DNA of 64,000 bases from Bradyrhizobium sp. AZCC 1719 (GTDB lineage: Bacteria > Pseudomonadota > Alphaproteobacteria > Rhizobiales > Xanthobacteraceae), in the NCBI RefSeq assembly GCF_036924525.1, contig NZ_JAZHRU010000001.1, positions 310,001 to 374,000 on the forward strand. The letters are read 5' to 3'. The translations under genes and the position numbers were made by a program. Positions 51,374-61,073 of this stretch are shown here, piece after piece; position 1 is the stretch's first letter, and every line of letters starts with the position of its first letter. The notes under the pieces are model-generated. The model searched no databases. It was not told where the DNA came from and saw nothing but the letters and a program-made list of their open reading frames with translations.

Positions 51374-51964
51374 ATGTCTGCGAAAACTCAGGGAATGTTG
51401 GGCCAGCATACCCGCAAGAAGTTGCTGGACGCGGCCGTGGAGTGTCTCATCGAGCTTGGGGTGGCCGGAACAACTACTCTTGCTGTTCAACATCGCGCAA
51501 GCGTAAGCCGGGGCACACTGCTCCACCATTTTCCCAGCCATGCGGAGCTGCTGGCGGCGACGGTAACCGAACTCGTTGAAAGGAACGAACTAGCTGTCAT
51601 CGCTTCGCGTCGTTCCCATCCAATCGAAGATCCCCTTGAGCGCGCCATGCACGCATTGGCCTATGCGGTGCGACAGCCGGCGTACCTGGCTGAACTGGAG
51701 CTATGGGCCGTTGCGCGAACGGATCCTCATCTAAAGCAGGTTCTCGTGGCCGCCGAGCGGTCGGCGCGTCGGGACAGCCAGCGCGTTCACGAGATGCTAT
51801 TCAGCGAATGGAGCGGCTTTAAAGGCCTTCAAGAGGTCATCGCCCTAACGCAGCACTTTATGCGCGGCCTTGCGATCTCGGAAAACTTGAGAAATTCGGC
51901 AACCAAGCGAGATCGATTGATCACGGCCTGGGCCAACGCTGCGCGTCTCATGCTTAAAGAGTAA
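51374..51964 (+). CDS. TetR family transcriptional regulator
   Basis: 196 aa from ATG 51374, six bases after GGGAG. The HTH is at about residues 8-55 (HTRKKLLDAAVECLIELGVA, then SVSRGTLLHHFPSHAELL). The C-terminal ligand domain (MHALAYAVRQPAYLAELELW; LTQHFMRGLAISENL) resembles regulators of acyl-CoA pathways. It likely represses itself and the divergent crotonase gene through the palindrome at 51318-51348, releasing on binding an acyl-CoA or similar effector; that ligand is a guess. Confidence 0.9.
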   Translation: MSAKTQGMLGQHTRKKLLDAAVECLIELGVAGTTTLAVQHRASVSRGTLLHHFPSHAELLAATVTELVERNELAVIASRRSHPIEDPLERAMHALAYAVRQPAYLAELELWAVARTDPHLKQVLVAAERSARRDSQRVHEMLFSEWSGFKGLQEVIALTQHFMRGLAISENLRNSATKRDRLITAWANAARLMLKE

Positions 51965-51984
51965 TAGAAGCAGCTCAGCTACGG

Positions 51985-52322
51985 GGTGCTGCGTCGCGCC
52001 TGTTGGCCGGCTTCTGCGGATCGGATTCGCTTCGGGCCGCGTTCCTGAGATCCCAGCGAACATCGTGCTCGTGAAGAACCTGACCGTGATCGGTGTCTTC
52101 TGGGGGTTCTACATGGCGTGGGGAAAGAGCAAGGCCGACGCATCCATACGCGAGCGCGTCGGCACACTGTTCGATGAGTTGTTCGGCCTCTGTGAAGCCG
52201 GCAAGCTGCGCGCGCCCGTCGATCGGTCGCTGCCGCTGTCGAAGTTCGCGGATGCGCTCCGTAGCGTCGAGGCCCGCGAAGTCATCGGGAAGATCGCGTT
52301 GATACCGGAACAACGAACATGA
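51985..52322 (+). pseudogene. C-terminal fragment of an MDR-family quinone oxidoreductase
   Basis: Starting about 20 bp after the TetR stop, one frame reads CCVAPVGRLLRIGFASGRVP, then EIPANIVLVKNLTVIGVFWG, GTLFDELFGLCEAGKLRAPV and LRSVEAREVIGKIALIP. That is the last third of zinc-independent NADPH:quinone oxidoreductases (after the nucleotide-binding fold). The N-terminal two thirds and any start are missing, so it is a truncated remnant, presumably cut when neighbouring DNA was inserted or lost. Confidence 0.72.
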
Positions 52323-52411
52323 CTGCAACCGAGCCACGAAGCCCCCGCTTCGCTACCAGCAGCAGTACAAAATCGTAGAAAATCGTAGTTTGGCGTAGAA
52401 AATCGCAGAAT

Positions 52412-52488
52412 TGGTAGCGGGAGAGGGACTCGAACCCCCGACCCCAGGATTATGATTCCCGTGCTCTAACCAGCTGAGCTACCCCGCC
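52412..52488 (-). tRNA. tRNA-Met (CAT)
   Basis: 77 nt with encoded CCA. The acceptor begins GGCGGGG (52488-52482), the D arm has AGCTCAGCTGGTTAGAGC, the anticodon loop is ATCATAA with anticodon CAT, and the T arm contains GGTTCGAGTCC. The acceptor pairing is complete with G-U pairs at both ends. The first pair G1-U72 and overall sequence fit the elongator type; a CAT-reading tRNA-Ile cannot be excluded without checking identity elements. Just downstream (52370-52410) are short imperfect repeats of the word GTAGAAAATCG. Confidence 0.95.
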
Positions 52489-52604
52489 ACGGCATCGCGG
52501 TGGCGGCAGGCAATGCCGCGGTCGCGAACGCGCGGCATATAAGGAGCGGGTCGACGCCCTGTCAAGCAAAGCGAGCCGTCCGGCCAGGCATCTGCAAAAT
52601 TGCG

Positions 52605-52988
52605 CTATTTCGGCCGGATTGACGGGTCGCCGCCGGGAGTGCCGGGCGGCGGGATTACCGGCGTCTTGCCATCTTCCGGCGTGGGCGCATGGATTTCGGG
52701 ATCAACGCCCGGCGGCGGACACAAGACGCCCTCCGAGCGGGCCAGCTTGTCGCCAAGCGGCTCGGCCCGCTGACCGGTGGTCGTTCCTTCCCGCGCCTTC
52801 CCTTCCGGAACCGTCGCGCCGGAATTCGGCGCCGGCTGCATCGGGGCGCAATTGGCGGCGGCGCGGTCGGGCGATGGCGGTGCGGTCTGGGCGGGCGGCG
52901 TCGCCGGGCTGGGCGGGGCCTGAGCGCCCGCCATACTCGTAGCCGTCATCAACACACATGAAAGAAGAAGTGCCCGGTGCATTGCCAT
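52605..52988 (-). CDS. Exported Pro-rich hypothetical protein
   Basis: 127 aa. The N-terminal MAMHRALLLSCVLMTATSMAGAQ is a signal peptide, cut near AGAQ. The mature part is low-complexity, rich in Pro, Ala and Thr, with two Cys (NCAPM and VLCPPP) and a tail TPVIPPPGTPGGDPSIRPK. No domain is recognised; it should be a disordered periplasmic protein. ATG 52982 is a possible second start. Confidence 0.6.
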   Translation of the reverse strand: MAMHRALLLSCVLMTATSMAGAQAPPSPATPPAQTAPPSPDRAAANCAPMQPAPNSGATVPEGKAREGTTTGQRAEPLGDKLARSEGVLCPPPGVDPEIHAPTPEDGKTPVIPPPGTPGGDPSIRPK

Positions 52989-53079
52989 GTCGGGAAAACG
53001 GTCCGCTCGCGCGGAGGTTCCCAGTTAGTTCAGCCGCTTTTTGTTTGACGCGTTTTCTCGAGCGAAAACGCTATGCGCT

Positions 53080-53718
53080 TCACGATTTCCGAAAGCGGAT
53101 CAGCGAAAAATGTCCCATCGGCGGCATCGGCCGCCGCTCGGTCAAGGTGACGCCGCCATGTTTGGCGGCCCAGTTGGTCAGGCGTTCCCACGGAAATTCC
53201 GGCCGCCAGCCCAGCCGCCGCGCCAGTGGCGCGAACGCCAGTTCGAACGCGCGGCGCGGACCGGTTTCGGCGCCGATGTGATTGACCAGAATCAGTTCGC
53301 CGCCGGGCTTCAGCACGCGGATGAAATCATCCAGCGTGCGTTCCGGATCCGGCACCGCCGTGATGACATATTGCGCCACCACCGCATCGAAGAACGAATC
53401 CGGAAACGCCAGGTTCTTGGCGTCCATCACCGCAAGCGCTTCGACATTGGTCAGGCCGAACTCGCGCACGCGCTTGAGCGCCCGCCGCAGCATCGGCTCG
53501 GAAATGTCGACGCCGCACAATTTCGTGTTGCGCGAATATTCCGACAGCGACAGCCCAGTACCGACACCGACGTCGAGAACGCGTCCACCGATTTTGTCGG
53601 CCTCCGCAATGGTCGATCGACGGCCTTCGTCGAACACCTTGCCGAAAACCAGATCGTAGACCGGCGCCCAGCGCCCATAAGCTTTTTCGACCCCCTCGCG
53701 GTCGATATCCCCAGCCAT
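53080..53718 (-). CDS. Class I SAM-dependent methyltransferase, PmtA-like
   Basis: 212 aa. The SAM-binding motif is VLDVGVGTGLSLSEY with an acidic end of strand 2 (CGVDISEPML), then DAVVAQYVITAVPDP and LKPGGELILVNHI. The opening AYGRWAPVYDLVFGKVFDEGR is typical of phosphatidylethanolamine N-methyltransferases (PmtA) of alphaproteobacteria, which make phosphatidylcholine. Ubiquinone/menaquinone methylases are close in sequence, so the substrate is a likely, not certain, call. Next to mnmA on the same strand, 21 bp away. Confidence 0.78.
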   Translation of the reverse strand: MAGDIDREGVEKAYGRWAPVYDLVFGKVFDEGRRSTIAEADKIGGRVLDVGVGTGLSLSEYSRNTKLCGVDISEPMLRRALKRVREFGLTNVEALAVMDAKNLAFPDSFFDAVVAQYVITAVPDPERTLDDFIRVLKPGGELILVNHIGAETGPRRAFELAFAPLARRLGWRPEFPWERLTNWAAKHGGVTLTERRPMPPMGHFSLIRFRKS

Positions 53719-53739
53719 TCCCTCTGCCCCGATTTTTTC

Positions 53740-54939
53740 TTAAGTGCGCATCACCTCGGCGAGCGGCGCGGCCTTTTCCTGCGCCCCTCCCCTCGTCACC
53801 GGATGGCGTGCGGTCGCGCTCTTGATGAATCCGCCGCCGAGCACGCGCGCCTGTCCCGCAGGCGCATCGTAGAACACGCAGGCCTGGCCGGGCGATACGC
53901 CCTCTTCGCCGGCAACGAGTTCGACCTCATAACCGCCATCGACCGCGCGCAACCAGGCCGGCTGCGGCGCGCGCGTCGATCGCACGCGCACGAACATCTC
54001 GATGCCGTCGCCGATGACGCGGTCGAGCGCGCCATCGCCGATCCAGTTGACGTCACGCAGCAGGATGCGATCCATCCGCAACGCCTCGCGCGGCCCCACC
54101 ACGACGCGGCGGCTGGTGGCATCGAGCTTGACGACATAGAGCGGCGCGCCGGCTGCAATGCCCAGTCCCTTGCGCTGGCCGACGGTGAAATGAACGATCC
54201 CTTGATGGCGGCCGATTGTATGGCCCTCGAGATCGACGATGTCGCCGGGCTCGATCGCGCCGGGCTTGAGGCGGCCGATAATGTCGGTGTAGCGCCCGGT
54301 CGGCACGAAGCAGATATCCTGGCTGTCCTGCTTTTCGGCGACTTCGAGGCCGAAGCGCCGCGCCAGCTCGCGCGTCTGCGGCTTGGTCATGTCGCCGAGC
54401 GGAAAGCGTAAGTAATCGAGCTGCTCGCGCGTGGTCGCGAACAGGAAATAGCTCTGGTCGCGATCGGAATCCGCCGCGCAGACCAGTGCGCGCGATCCGT
54501 CGGCAAGGCGGCGCGAGGCGACATAGTGTCCGGTCGCGAGCGCCTGCGCGCCGAGCTCACGCGCGGTCGCCAAGAGATCGCGAAACTTGATCGAGCGGTT
54601 GCACTCGATGCAGGGCACCGGCGTTTCGCCGAGCGCGTAGCTGTCGGCGAAATTGTCGATCACGGATTCGCGGAAGCGGCTTTCGTAGTCGAGCACGTAA
54701 TGCGGAATGCCGATTCGCTCCGCCACGTTGCGGGCGTCGTGGATGTCCCGTCCCGCGCAGCAGGCCCCCTTGCGATGGGTGGCAGCGCCATGGTCGTAAA
54801 GCTGCAGCGTGATCCCGACCACGTCATAGCCTTCGGACTTCAGCAAGGCAGCCGTCACCGAGGAATCGACGCCGCCGGACATGGCGACCACGATCCGTGT
54901 GTCCTGCGGACGGCCTTCGAGATCCAAACTGTTTCGCAT
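53740..54939 (-). CDS. mnmA: tRNA-specific 2-thiouridylase MnmA
   Basis: 399 aa from ATG 54939; ATG 54951 and 55014 are in frame, but family members begin near NSLDLEGRP. The PP-loop is [17 protein letters not shown], with catalytic Cys in [10 protein letters not shown] and the second in [12 protein letters not shown], then [11 protein letters not shown]. It thiolates uridine 34 of tRNA for Lys, Glu and Gln using a sulfur relay. Housekeeping gene; separate from the flagellar block to its right. Confidence 0.96.
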   Translation of the reverse strand: MRNSLDLEGRPQDTRIVVAMSGGVDSSVTAALLKSEGYDVVGITLQLYDHGAATHRKGACCAGRDIHDARNVAERIGIPHYVLDYESRFRESVIDNFADSYALGETPVPCIECNRSIKFRDLLATARELGAQALATGHYVASRRLADGSRALVCAADSDRDQSYFLFATTREQLDYLRFPLGDMTKPQTRELARRFGLEVAEKQDSQDICFVPTGRYTDIIGRLKPGAIEPGDIVDLEGHTIGRHQGIVHFTVGQRKGLGIAAGAPLYVVKLDATSRRVVVGPREALRMDRILLRDVNWIGDGALDRVIGDGIEMFVRVRSTRAPQPAWLRAVDGGYEVELVAGEEGVSPGQACVFYDAPAGQARVLGGGFIKSATARHPVTRGGAQEKAAPLAEVMRT

Positions 54940-55285
54940 GCCAGGGGTCATCGACTTCAATCGCGAACGCGCCATGGCGGTTCGCGGCCAGGGATTTAAA
55001 AAGCCTTTATGCATAAGGCCTTAAGGCGCAATTCGGCCATACCGGGCCGGATCGGACGCCGCTCTTTAATATAGGCCGTATTCCCGTGAAGCAATCAGCC
55101 GATCCCCATTTTGGAGCTTGTCCAGGACGGCAAATCTTGCCGCCGGGCAGAAAAGGCGGCCGTGGTCACGCTCCGGAATCCGGACGTCACCTTTTTAAGT
55201 ATTTGAAATAACGTGATATTTTTTACCACAGCGGCTGGCCCGGTCCTTGCTGAATGGTAGCCGAGAGCTCAGCGCGAGGGTTACC
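54940..55285. other. Intergenic region carrying mnmA and fliK promoters
   Basis: 346 bp between divergent mnmA and fliK. It contains a near-palindrome GCCTTTATGCATAAGGC at 55003-55019 and an AT-rich stretch at 55190-55225 (unusual in this genome) just before fliK. No gene is seen. Neither a sigma-54 box nor a clear full CtrA box is visible. Confidence 0.5.
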
Positions 55286-57004
55286 GTGGTTAGTGTCACG
55301 TCAGAAGTATCGGCAAATGCATCTTTCCAGAGCGCGGCGGCGAGGTCCGCCCGGCCGGATTCCGATCCGCCCGCCGGGAACGACAGCTTCGCGGCGCTGG
55401 TCGACAGCAACACGGCCGCGAGCCACAACGACCGCGCGCAGGACGCAGCGCCCTGCCCGCGCCGCTCCGACGACGCGCAATCAGCTTCCGACAACCGTTC
55501 GCGCGACAGCGCCGCCGCATCCGACAAGGCCGACAAGGCCGCGCGCAACGATTCGAATAATCGCGACGCCGCGGCCAAGCTGCGCGACGACAAGACACGG
55601 GACGACAAGATAAGGGACGGCAAGACACGCGACGACGGCAAGGTCGACACCGACACCAACGCCGATGCCGAGACGAAGTCCGCAAAGACCGGCCGCGCCA
55701 AATCGAAGTCCGACGCACCGAAGTCCGAGAAGGCGTCCTCCGACGAAGCGACGCAGGTTTCTTCCGGAGACGCCTCACCCGCGACCGATCAGACCGAACT
55801 GGCGCAGAATGGAACGGCCGTGGTAACGGCCGACGCGATTGCCGCCGCCATCCCTGCTGCCGCAACGCCGCCGGCGACGACGGCTTCCGCCGTACCCACG
55901 ACCGATAAGGTGACCGCGCCGCTTGCCATCGCGGCGGCTGCGATCGCAGCCTCCGCTTCGCTCGCCGCCGAGACCGCGCCAGCCAGTCCCGCCGGTGAAA
56001 GCGCCGAAGCGACCGCCTCCACGACCGCGAACGCTGCGCAAGGGGACGGTACCAAGACCAACGCGCAGGGCATCGGCCAGGCCGTCAGCGCCCAGGCCAC
56101 GTCCGCCGACCCGTCGGTCACAACCGGCATCGCTCAGGCCGCCGCCGTGGTTGCAGCGACACCCGCCGCTACCAAATCGGCCGTGCCGCTCAAGAACCCC
56201 GATCTCGCCAGGAAAAGCGCGACGACGGCGGTCACGCCGGAAAACACCGCCGGGACCACGACCACTACCGCACCCGCAGCACCTGCCGCTGATACCATCG
56301 TGCCCGCCGTCACGCCGCCGACCGAAGCCGCAGGCAAGCTTAAGTCCGAGAATGGCATCGCCGAGGCCGTGAAGGCCGACGCCTCGGGCAATTCCATCGT
56401 GCCGTCGGCCGCCAACACCAACACACATTTTGCGGCCCCAGATGTCGTCGGCCAGACGCCGGTCAACGCGTCCGGCAACGGCCTGCAGGCTCCTGGTGCG
56501 ATCCAGACGCAGCAACCGGCCGCTCCCACCACGACGGCGGCTGCCGCTACCCAACTCACCGCCACGGCGGCCACAAGCGCGGCAGTGCCGGTGAGCGGGC
56601 TTGCGATGGAAATCGCCGCGTCCGCCAAGAGCGGCAAGACCCGCTTCGAAATCCGGCTCGATCCCGCTGAACTCGGTCGCATCGACGTCCGCATCGATGT
56701 CGATCGCAACGGCCAGGTGACGTCGCATCTGACCGTCGAACGGCCGGAAACGCTGTCGATGCTGCGTCAGGACGCCAACCAGTTGCAGCGCGCACTCGAC
56801 AACGCCGGCCTCTCGACCGGCAACGGCGGCCTGCAGTTCAGCCTGCGCGACCAGTCTTCGCAGGGCCAGAACGACGGCAACCAATCCAATCCCAACGCCC
56901 ACCGTCTGGTGGTGGGCGAAGAAGACAACGTCCCGGCCGTGGTCGCCGGCCGCACCTATGGTCGCATGCTCGGTTCGAGCGGCGGCGTCGATATCAGGGT
57001 TTAA
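55286..57004 (+). CDS. fliK: Flagellar hook-length control protein FliK
   Basis: 572 aa from GTG 55286, six bases after GAGG. Residues 1-430 are low-complexity Ala/Thr/Asp/Lys-rich, including short Asp-Lys repeats (DDKTRDDKIRDGKTRDD), the secreted ruler part. The conserved Flg_hook domain lies at about 430-530: FEIRLDPAELGRIDVRIDVD (20 residues), HLTVERPETLSMLRQDANQL. It measures hook length and switches export specificity at the basal body. It heads the flagellar block, ten bases ahead of flgD. Confidence 0.92.
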   Translation: MVSVTSEVSANASFQSAAARSARPDSDPPAGNDSFAALVDSNTAASHNDRAQDAAPCPRRSDDAQSASDNRSRDSAAASDKADKAARNDSNNRDAAAKLRDDKTRDDKIRDGKTRDDGKVDTDTNADAETKSAKTGRAKSKSDAPKSEKASSDEATQVSSGDASPATDQTELAQNGTAVVTADAIAAAIPAAATPPATTASAVPTTDKVTAPLAIAAAAIAASASLAAETAPASPAGESAEATASTTANAAQGDGTKTNAQGIGQAVSAQATSADPSVTTGIAQAAAVVAATPAATKSAVPLKNPDLARKSATTAVTPENTAGTTTTTAPAAPAADTIVPAVTPPTEAAGKLKSENGIAEAVKADASGNSIVPSAANTNTHFAAPDVVGQTPVNASGNGLQAPGAIQTQQPAAPTTTAAAATQLTATAATSAAVPVSGLAMEIAASAKSGKTRFEIRLDPAELGRIDVRIDVDRNGQVTSHLTVERPETLSMLRQDANQLQRALDNAGLSTGNGGLQFSLRDQSSQGQNDGNQSNPNAHRLVVGEEDNVPAVVAGRTYGRMLGSSGGVDIRV

Positions 57005-57014
57005 GGAGATCGCC

Positions 57015-57710
57015 ATGGCAGTCGATGCAACCATGCCGACAACGGTCGTCTCGGCGCCGGGAACCGGCACCGCGACGAGCAACAACACCGCGTCGGAGAA
57101 GACGACGGGAATCGCGGATAATTTCCAGACCTTCCTGACGCTGCTGACCACGCAGTTGCAGCACCAGAACCCGCTCGATCCGCTCGACACCAATCAGTTC
57201 ACCCAGCAGCTCGTGCAGTTCGCCGGCATCGAGCAGCAGCTCAAGTCGAACGAACAGTTGAAGGCGCTGGTGGAGATCGAAAAGAGCGCCCAGGCGACGC
57301 AGGCGCTGGTCTATGTCGGCAACACGGTCGCCGTCGACGGCAGCAAGGCGCAGTTCGACAAATCTGCGACGTGGAATTTCAATTCCGAGAAAGACACCAG
57401 CGCGACGATCACGATCACCAATTCGGCGGGACAGACCGCCTATACAGGCAACTATACGCTGAAGAAGGGCGGCTCCAGTTTCGTCTGGGACGGCAAGGGC
57501 AATGACGGCGTGCAGTGGCCGGCCGGCACTTACACCCTGACCGCCACGGGCAAGGACAGTTCGGGCAACAACGTCGCGATTTCCACCGAAGTCCAGGGCA
57601 TCGTCGATTCAGTCGATCTCAGCGCCTCTCCGCCGCTGCTGTCGATCGGCGGCCAGAGCTACACCACCGACAAGATAAAGCGCGTGGTCCGTCCGAGCTC
57701 TTCCAGCTAA
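57015..57710 (+). CDS. flgD: Flagellar hook-capping protein FlgD
   Basis: 231 aa, with AAGGAG upstream of ATG 57015. FLTLLTTQLQHQNPLDPLDT and QFTQQLVQFAGIEQQLKSNE are the FlgD N-terminal signature; ALVYVGNTVAVDG leads to a FlgD Ig-like domain (SFVWDGKGNDGVQWPAGTYT). It forms the scaffold on which hook protein polymerises. The spacing to fliK (10 bp) shows one operon. Confidence 0.95.
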   Translation: MAVDATMPTTVVSAPGTGTATSNNTASEKTTGIADNFQTFLTLLTTQLQHQNPLDPLDTNQFTQQLVQFAGIEQQLKSNEQLKALVEIEKSAQATQALVYVGNTVAVDGSKAQFDKSATWNFNSEKDTSATITITNSAGQTAYTGNYTLKKGGSSFVWDGKGNDGVQWPAGTYTLTATGKDSSGNNVAISTEVQGIVDSVDLSASPPLLSIGGQSYTTDKIKRVVRPSSSS

Positions 57711-57843
57711 GCCCGGCCCACTCGCCTCGGTTGATCCACCGCTCCCGGCCCGGCAATCCCTGATTGTACGCAAAAGCGTCACAGGGAACCGGGCCGGAGC
57801 CATTTCGATCATTTTCAAGGAGATTCGTATTGAAGCCGCAGGC

Positions 57844-57858
57844 TTAGGCAAATTTTAA
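57844..57858. promoter_or_regulatory. CtrA-like box upstream of sciP
   Basis: TTAG-N7-TTAA, one mismatch from the CtrA consensus TTAA-N7-TTAA, 58 bp before the sciP ATG. CtrA control of sciP is known in Caulobacter; this site would allow the same feedback. Confidence 0.5.
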
Positions 57859-57915
57859 GCCGCGGGGCGTAGGTTACCATGGTGAGTTCAGTGGTTGAGA
57901 GTTTGTGAGTACACC

Positions 57916-58191
57916 ATGACAGAACCCCATCGCCCGAGGGTGAAATACGTCATCGGGCCTGACGGCAGTCCGTTAACAATTGCTGACCTGCCCGCGCCCG
58001 GAACCAAACGTTGGGTGATCCGCCGCAAGGCCGAAGTCGTCGCCGCGGTCCGTGGCGGCCTGCTCTCCCTCGAGGAAGCCTGTAGCCGTTATACGCTGAC
58101 CGTCGACGAATTCCTGTCCTGGCAGTTTTCCATCGACCAGCATGGCCTGGCAGGCCTGCGGACCACCCGGATCCAGCAATATCGCCAGTAA
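57916..58191 (+). CDS. sciP: CtrA inhibitor SciP (DUF1153)
   Basis: 91 aa from ATG 57916. It reads HRPRVKYVIGPDGSPLTIAD, then RWVIRRKAEVVAAVRGGLLS, EEACSRYTLTVDEFLSWQ and LRTTRIQQYR, i.e. the small helix-turn-helix protein SciP. It binds CtrA and DNA and blocks CtrA-activated transcription of flagellar and cell-cycle genes. Its place inside the flagellar block, with CtrA-like sites before it and before fliF, fits. A strong terminator follows. Confidence 0.92.
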   Translation: MTEPHRPRVKYVIGPDGSPLTIADLPAPGTKRWVIRRKAEVVAAVRGGLLSLEEACSRYTLTVDEFLSWQFSIDQHGLAGLRTTRIQQYRQ

Positions 58192-58216
58192 CTCTGGCGA
58201 ACCGAAAGATTTGATG

Positions 58217-58250
58217 AAAACCGGCTTCGTTTTACGAAGCCGGTTTTTTT
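58217..58250 (+). terminator. Strong rho-independent terminator after sciP
   Basis: AAAACCGGCTTCG and CGAAGCCGGTTTT (stem of about 13 bp, short loop) followed by TTTT. It separates sciP from fliF. Confidence 0.92.
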
Positions 58251-58275
58251 CATGCCGGAACTATTCGCGGCAGCT

Positions 58276-58293
58276 TTAAGGGTTGTTAACCAT
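58276..58293. promoter_or_regulatory. CtrA-like box upstream of fliF
   Basis: TTAA-N6-TTAACCAT, including the full right half TTAACCAT, but with six instead of seven spacer bases. It lies about 70 bp before the fliF start. Confidence 0.45.
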
Positions 58294-58360
58294 ATGGAAA
58301 CCATCCCCTAGGCAATAATTGCCCAGTCGGTCCCTCGGGCCGAATCCCTGGGGGCGGTTG

Positions 58361-59986
58361 GTGCAAAGTCTCGTTGCTTTCCTGAAAGGCTTGGGCGCAG
58401 CGCGGCTGATGGCCATGGTTGCGGTGACGACCGCGCTGATCGGCTTCTTCGCCTTCGTCATCATGCGCGTCACGACGCCGCAGATGACCACCCTGTTCAC
58501 CGACCTCTCCACCGAAGATTCCTCCGGCATCATCAAGGATCTGGAGCGCCAGGCGATTCCCTTCGAGCTGCGCAACGAAGGCGCGGTCATCATGGTCCCG
58601 AAGGACAAGGTCACGCGGCTGCGGATGAAGCTGGCCGAAAGCAACCTGCCCAAGGGCGGCGGCGTCGGCTACGAGATTTTCGACAAGTCCGACGCCCTCG
58701 GCACCACGAGCTTCGTCCAGAACATCAATCATCTGCGCGCGCTGGAGGGCGAACTCGCCCGCACCATCCGCGCCATCGACCGCATCCAGGCCGCCCGCGT
58801 CCATCTGGTGCTGCCGGAACGGCCGTTGTTCGCCCGCGAGGCGCCGGAGCCGTCGGCTTCGATCGTAGTGCGGGTGCGCGGCAGCCTCGAACCCCAGCAG
58901 ATCCGTGCCATCCGTCACGTCGTTGCCTCCGCCGTCAACGGACTGAAGCCGCAGCGGGTGTCGATCGTCGACGAAGCCGGCCGGTTGCTGGCCGACGGCG
59001 CCAGCAAGGACCCCGAGATCGCCGTCGGCGACGAGCGCCGCACCGCCTTCGAGAAGCGCATGCGCAACGAAGTCGAGGCGATCGTCTCCTCGGTGGTCGG
59101 CCAGGGCCGCGCCCGCGTCCAGCTCACCGCCGACTTCGACTACAACAAGGTTACCCAGACTTCCGACAAGTTCGATCCCGAGGGACGCGTACTGCGCTCC
59201 ACGCAGACCCGCGAGGAATCTTCCCTCACTGCCGAGAACAACGGCCAGGTAACGGTCAACAACGAACTGCCCGGCAATCAAACCAACACCACGCCGGCGG
59301 CCCGCGACCAGAGCAAGAAGAGCGAGGAGACCAACAACTACGAGATTTCCCGCACCACCAAGACCGAGGTCACCGAGGCCGGACGGGTCAACCGGATCTC
59401 GGTCGCTGTGCTGGTCGACGGCGCCTACACCAAGAACGAAAAAGGCGAAATGGTCTATCAGGACCGCAGCAAGGAGCAGCTCGACCGCATCGCCACGCTG
59501 GTGCGCTCGGCGATCGGCTTCGACCAGAAGCGTGGCGATCAGGTCGAGGTCGTCAATCTCCGCTTTGCCGAAGCGCCCTCCGTGCCACCGGTCGTCGAGC
59601 CGGGCGGGCTCCTGGGTATGCTGCAATTCACCAAGGATGACGTCATGTACGTCATCGAGCTCGGCGTCATGATGCTGCTCGGCCTCGTGGTGCTGTTCCT
59701 GGTGATCCGCCCGCTGGTCAAGCGCATCCTGGCCGCCGAAGTCGTTCCCGCTTTGGCCGAACCGACGCCCGCATTGATCGAGGGCAGCGGTCCAAACGGA
59801 GAACTCGGGCCCAATCAGGCCTTGATTGCCGGCACCAGCGGCACCGCCCAGTTGATCGACGTCGCGCAGGTCCAGGGCCAGGTCCACGCCCAGGCCGTGC
59901 ACAGGGTCGGCGAACTGGCCGAACGTAATCCGAACGAGACCGCCTCCATTGTTCGCCAATGGCTGAGCGAACCCGCCGAGAGCTGA
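58361..59986 (+). CDS. fliF: Flagellar MS-ring protein FliF
   Basis: 541 aa from GTG 58361, after GGGGGCGGTT. Two membrane helices lie near residues 17-38 ([18 protein letters not shown]) and about 425-447 ([20 protein letters not shown], 20 residues). Between them are YscJ-like ring domains ([21 protein letters not shown] shortened: [24 protein letters not shown]) and the periplasmic FliF C-terminal domain. The C-terminus ([13 protein letters not shown]) binds FliG. It builds the inner-membrane rotor ring. The flbD-containing block fliF-G-H-N follows with tight spacing. Confidence 0.95.
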   Translation: MQSLVAFLKGLGAARLMAMVAVTTALIGFFAFVIMRVTTPQMTTLFTDLSTEDSSGIIKDLERQAIPFELRNEGAVIMVPKDKVTRLRMKLAESNLPKGGGVGYEIFDKSDALGTTSFVQNINHLRALEGELARTIRAIDRIQAARVHLVLPERPLFAREAPEPSASIVVRVRGSLEPQQIRAIRHVVASAVNGLKPQRVSIVDEAGRLLADGASKDPEIAVGDERRTAFEKRMRNEVEAIVSSVVGQGRARVQLTADFDYNKVTQTSDKFDPEGRVLRSTQTREESSLTAENNGQVTVNNELPGNQTNTTPAARDQSKKSEETNNYEISRTTKTEVTEAGRVNRISVAVLVDGAYTKNEKGEMVYQDRSKEQLDRIATLVRSAIGFDQKRGDQVEVVNLRFAEAPSVPPVVEPGGLLGMLQFTKDDVMYVIELGVMMLLGLVVLFLVIRPLVKRILAAEVVPALAEPTPALIEGSGPNGELGPNQALIAGTSGTAQLIDVAQVQGQVHAQAVHRVGELAERNPNETASIVRQWLSEPAES

Positions 59987-59987
59987 C

Positions 59988-61073
59988 ATGGCCGCCGTAC
60001 CGCAAACCTCGAACGCCAACGACATCACCACCGTCATCTCGGCGCTGGCGAGCCGTCAGAGCAACCGGCCCAAAGGCAAGCCGTTGAGCGGGCCGAAGCG
60101 CGCCGCCATCCTGATGCTGGCGCTGGGCGAGCAATATGGCGGCAAGGTGTGGTCGCTGCTCGACGACGACGAGGTGCGCGAACTGTCGATCCACATGTCG
60201 ACGCTCGGCACCGTCGAGGCCGATGTCGTGGAAGACCTGCTGCTCGAATTCGTCTCGCGGATGTCGGCCTCCGGCGCCCTGATGGGCACCTTCGACGCCA
60301 CCGAACGGCTGTTGCAGCAATATCTGCCCTCCGAGCGCGTCAGCGGCATCATGGATGAAATTCGCGGCCCCGCCGGCCGCAACATGTGGGAGAAGCTCTC
60401 CAACGTGCAGGAAGAGGTGCTCGCCAACTACCTCAAGAACGAATACCCGCAGACCATCGCGGTGGTGCTGTCGAAGCTGAAGCCCGAGCACGCCGCGCGC
60501 GTGCTGGCGATCCTGCCCGAGGACCTCGCGCTCGATGTGGTCGGCCGCATGCTGAAGATGGAAGCCGTCCAGAAAGAAGTCATCGAGCGCGTCGAGCAGA
60601 CGCTGCGCACCGAATTCATGTCCAACCTGTCGCAGACCCGCCGCCGCGACGCCCACGAGGTGATGGCCGAAATCTTCAACAATTTCGACCGCCAGACCGA
60701 GACTCGCTTCATCACCTCGCTGGAAGAGGAAAACCGCGAATCCGCCGAGCGCATCAAGGCGCTGATGTTCACCTTCGACGACCTGATCAAGCTCGATTCC
60801 GCCTCGGCCCAGACGCTGATGCGCAACGTCGACAAGGACAAGCTCGGCATCGCGCTCAAGAGCGCCAATGAAGAGGTGCGCGCCTTCTTCCTCGGCAACA
60901 TGTCCTCGCGCGCCGGCAAGATGCTGATGGACGACATGGCCGCGATGGGACCGGTGCGGCTGCGCGATGTCGACGAGGCGCAGGCGCTGCTCGTCAACCT
61001 CGCCAAGGACATGGCCGCCAGGGGCGAAATCACCCTGACCAAGAACCGCGCCGACGACGAACTGGTGTATTGA
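59988..61073 (+). CDS. fliG: Flagellar motor switch protein FliG
   Basis: 361 aa, starting one base after the fliF stop. FliG N domain ([16 protein letters not shown]), middle domain with EHPQ-like segment ([20 protein letters not shown] given as [14 protein letters not shown]), and the C-terminal torque helix [19 protein letters not shown] with charged residues for stator contact. It forms the top of the C-ring and couples ion flow to rotation. The stop overlaps fliH by one base. Confidence 0.96.
   Translation: MAAVPQTSNANDITTVISALASRQSNRPKGKPLSGPKRAAILMLALGEQYGGKVWSLLDDDEVRELSIHMSTLGTVEADVVEDLLLEFVSRMSASGALMGTFDATERLLQQYLPSERVSGIMDEIRGPAGRNMWEKLSNVQEEVLANYLKNEYPQTIAVVLSKLKPEHAARVLAILPEDLALDVVGRMLKMEAVQKEVIERVEQTLRTEFMSNLSQTRRRDAHEVMAEIFNNFDRQTETRFITSLEEENRESAERIKALMFTFDDLIKLDSASAQTLMRNVDKDKLGIALKSANEEVRAFFLGNMSSRAGKMLMDDMAAMGPVRLRDVDEAQALLVNLAKDMAARGEITLTKNRADDELVY

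Noticed and set aside
52370..52410. Repeats of GTAGAAAATCG as a CRISPR-like array
   Set aside because: Copies are nearly adjacent, imperfect and only three; no spacers of regular length and no cas genes.
55775..57193. Minus-strand Gly/Val-rich frame over fliK
   Set aside because: Low-complexity mirror of the Ala/Thr-rich fliK linker.
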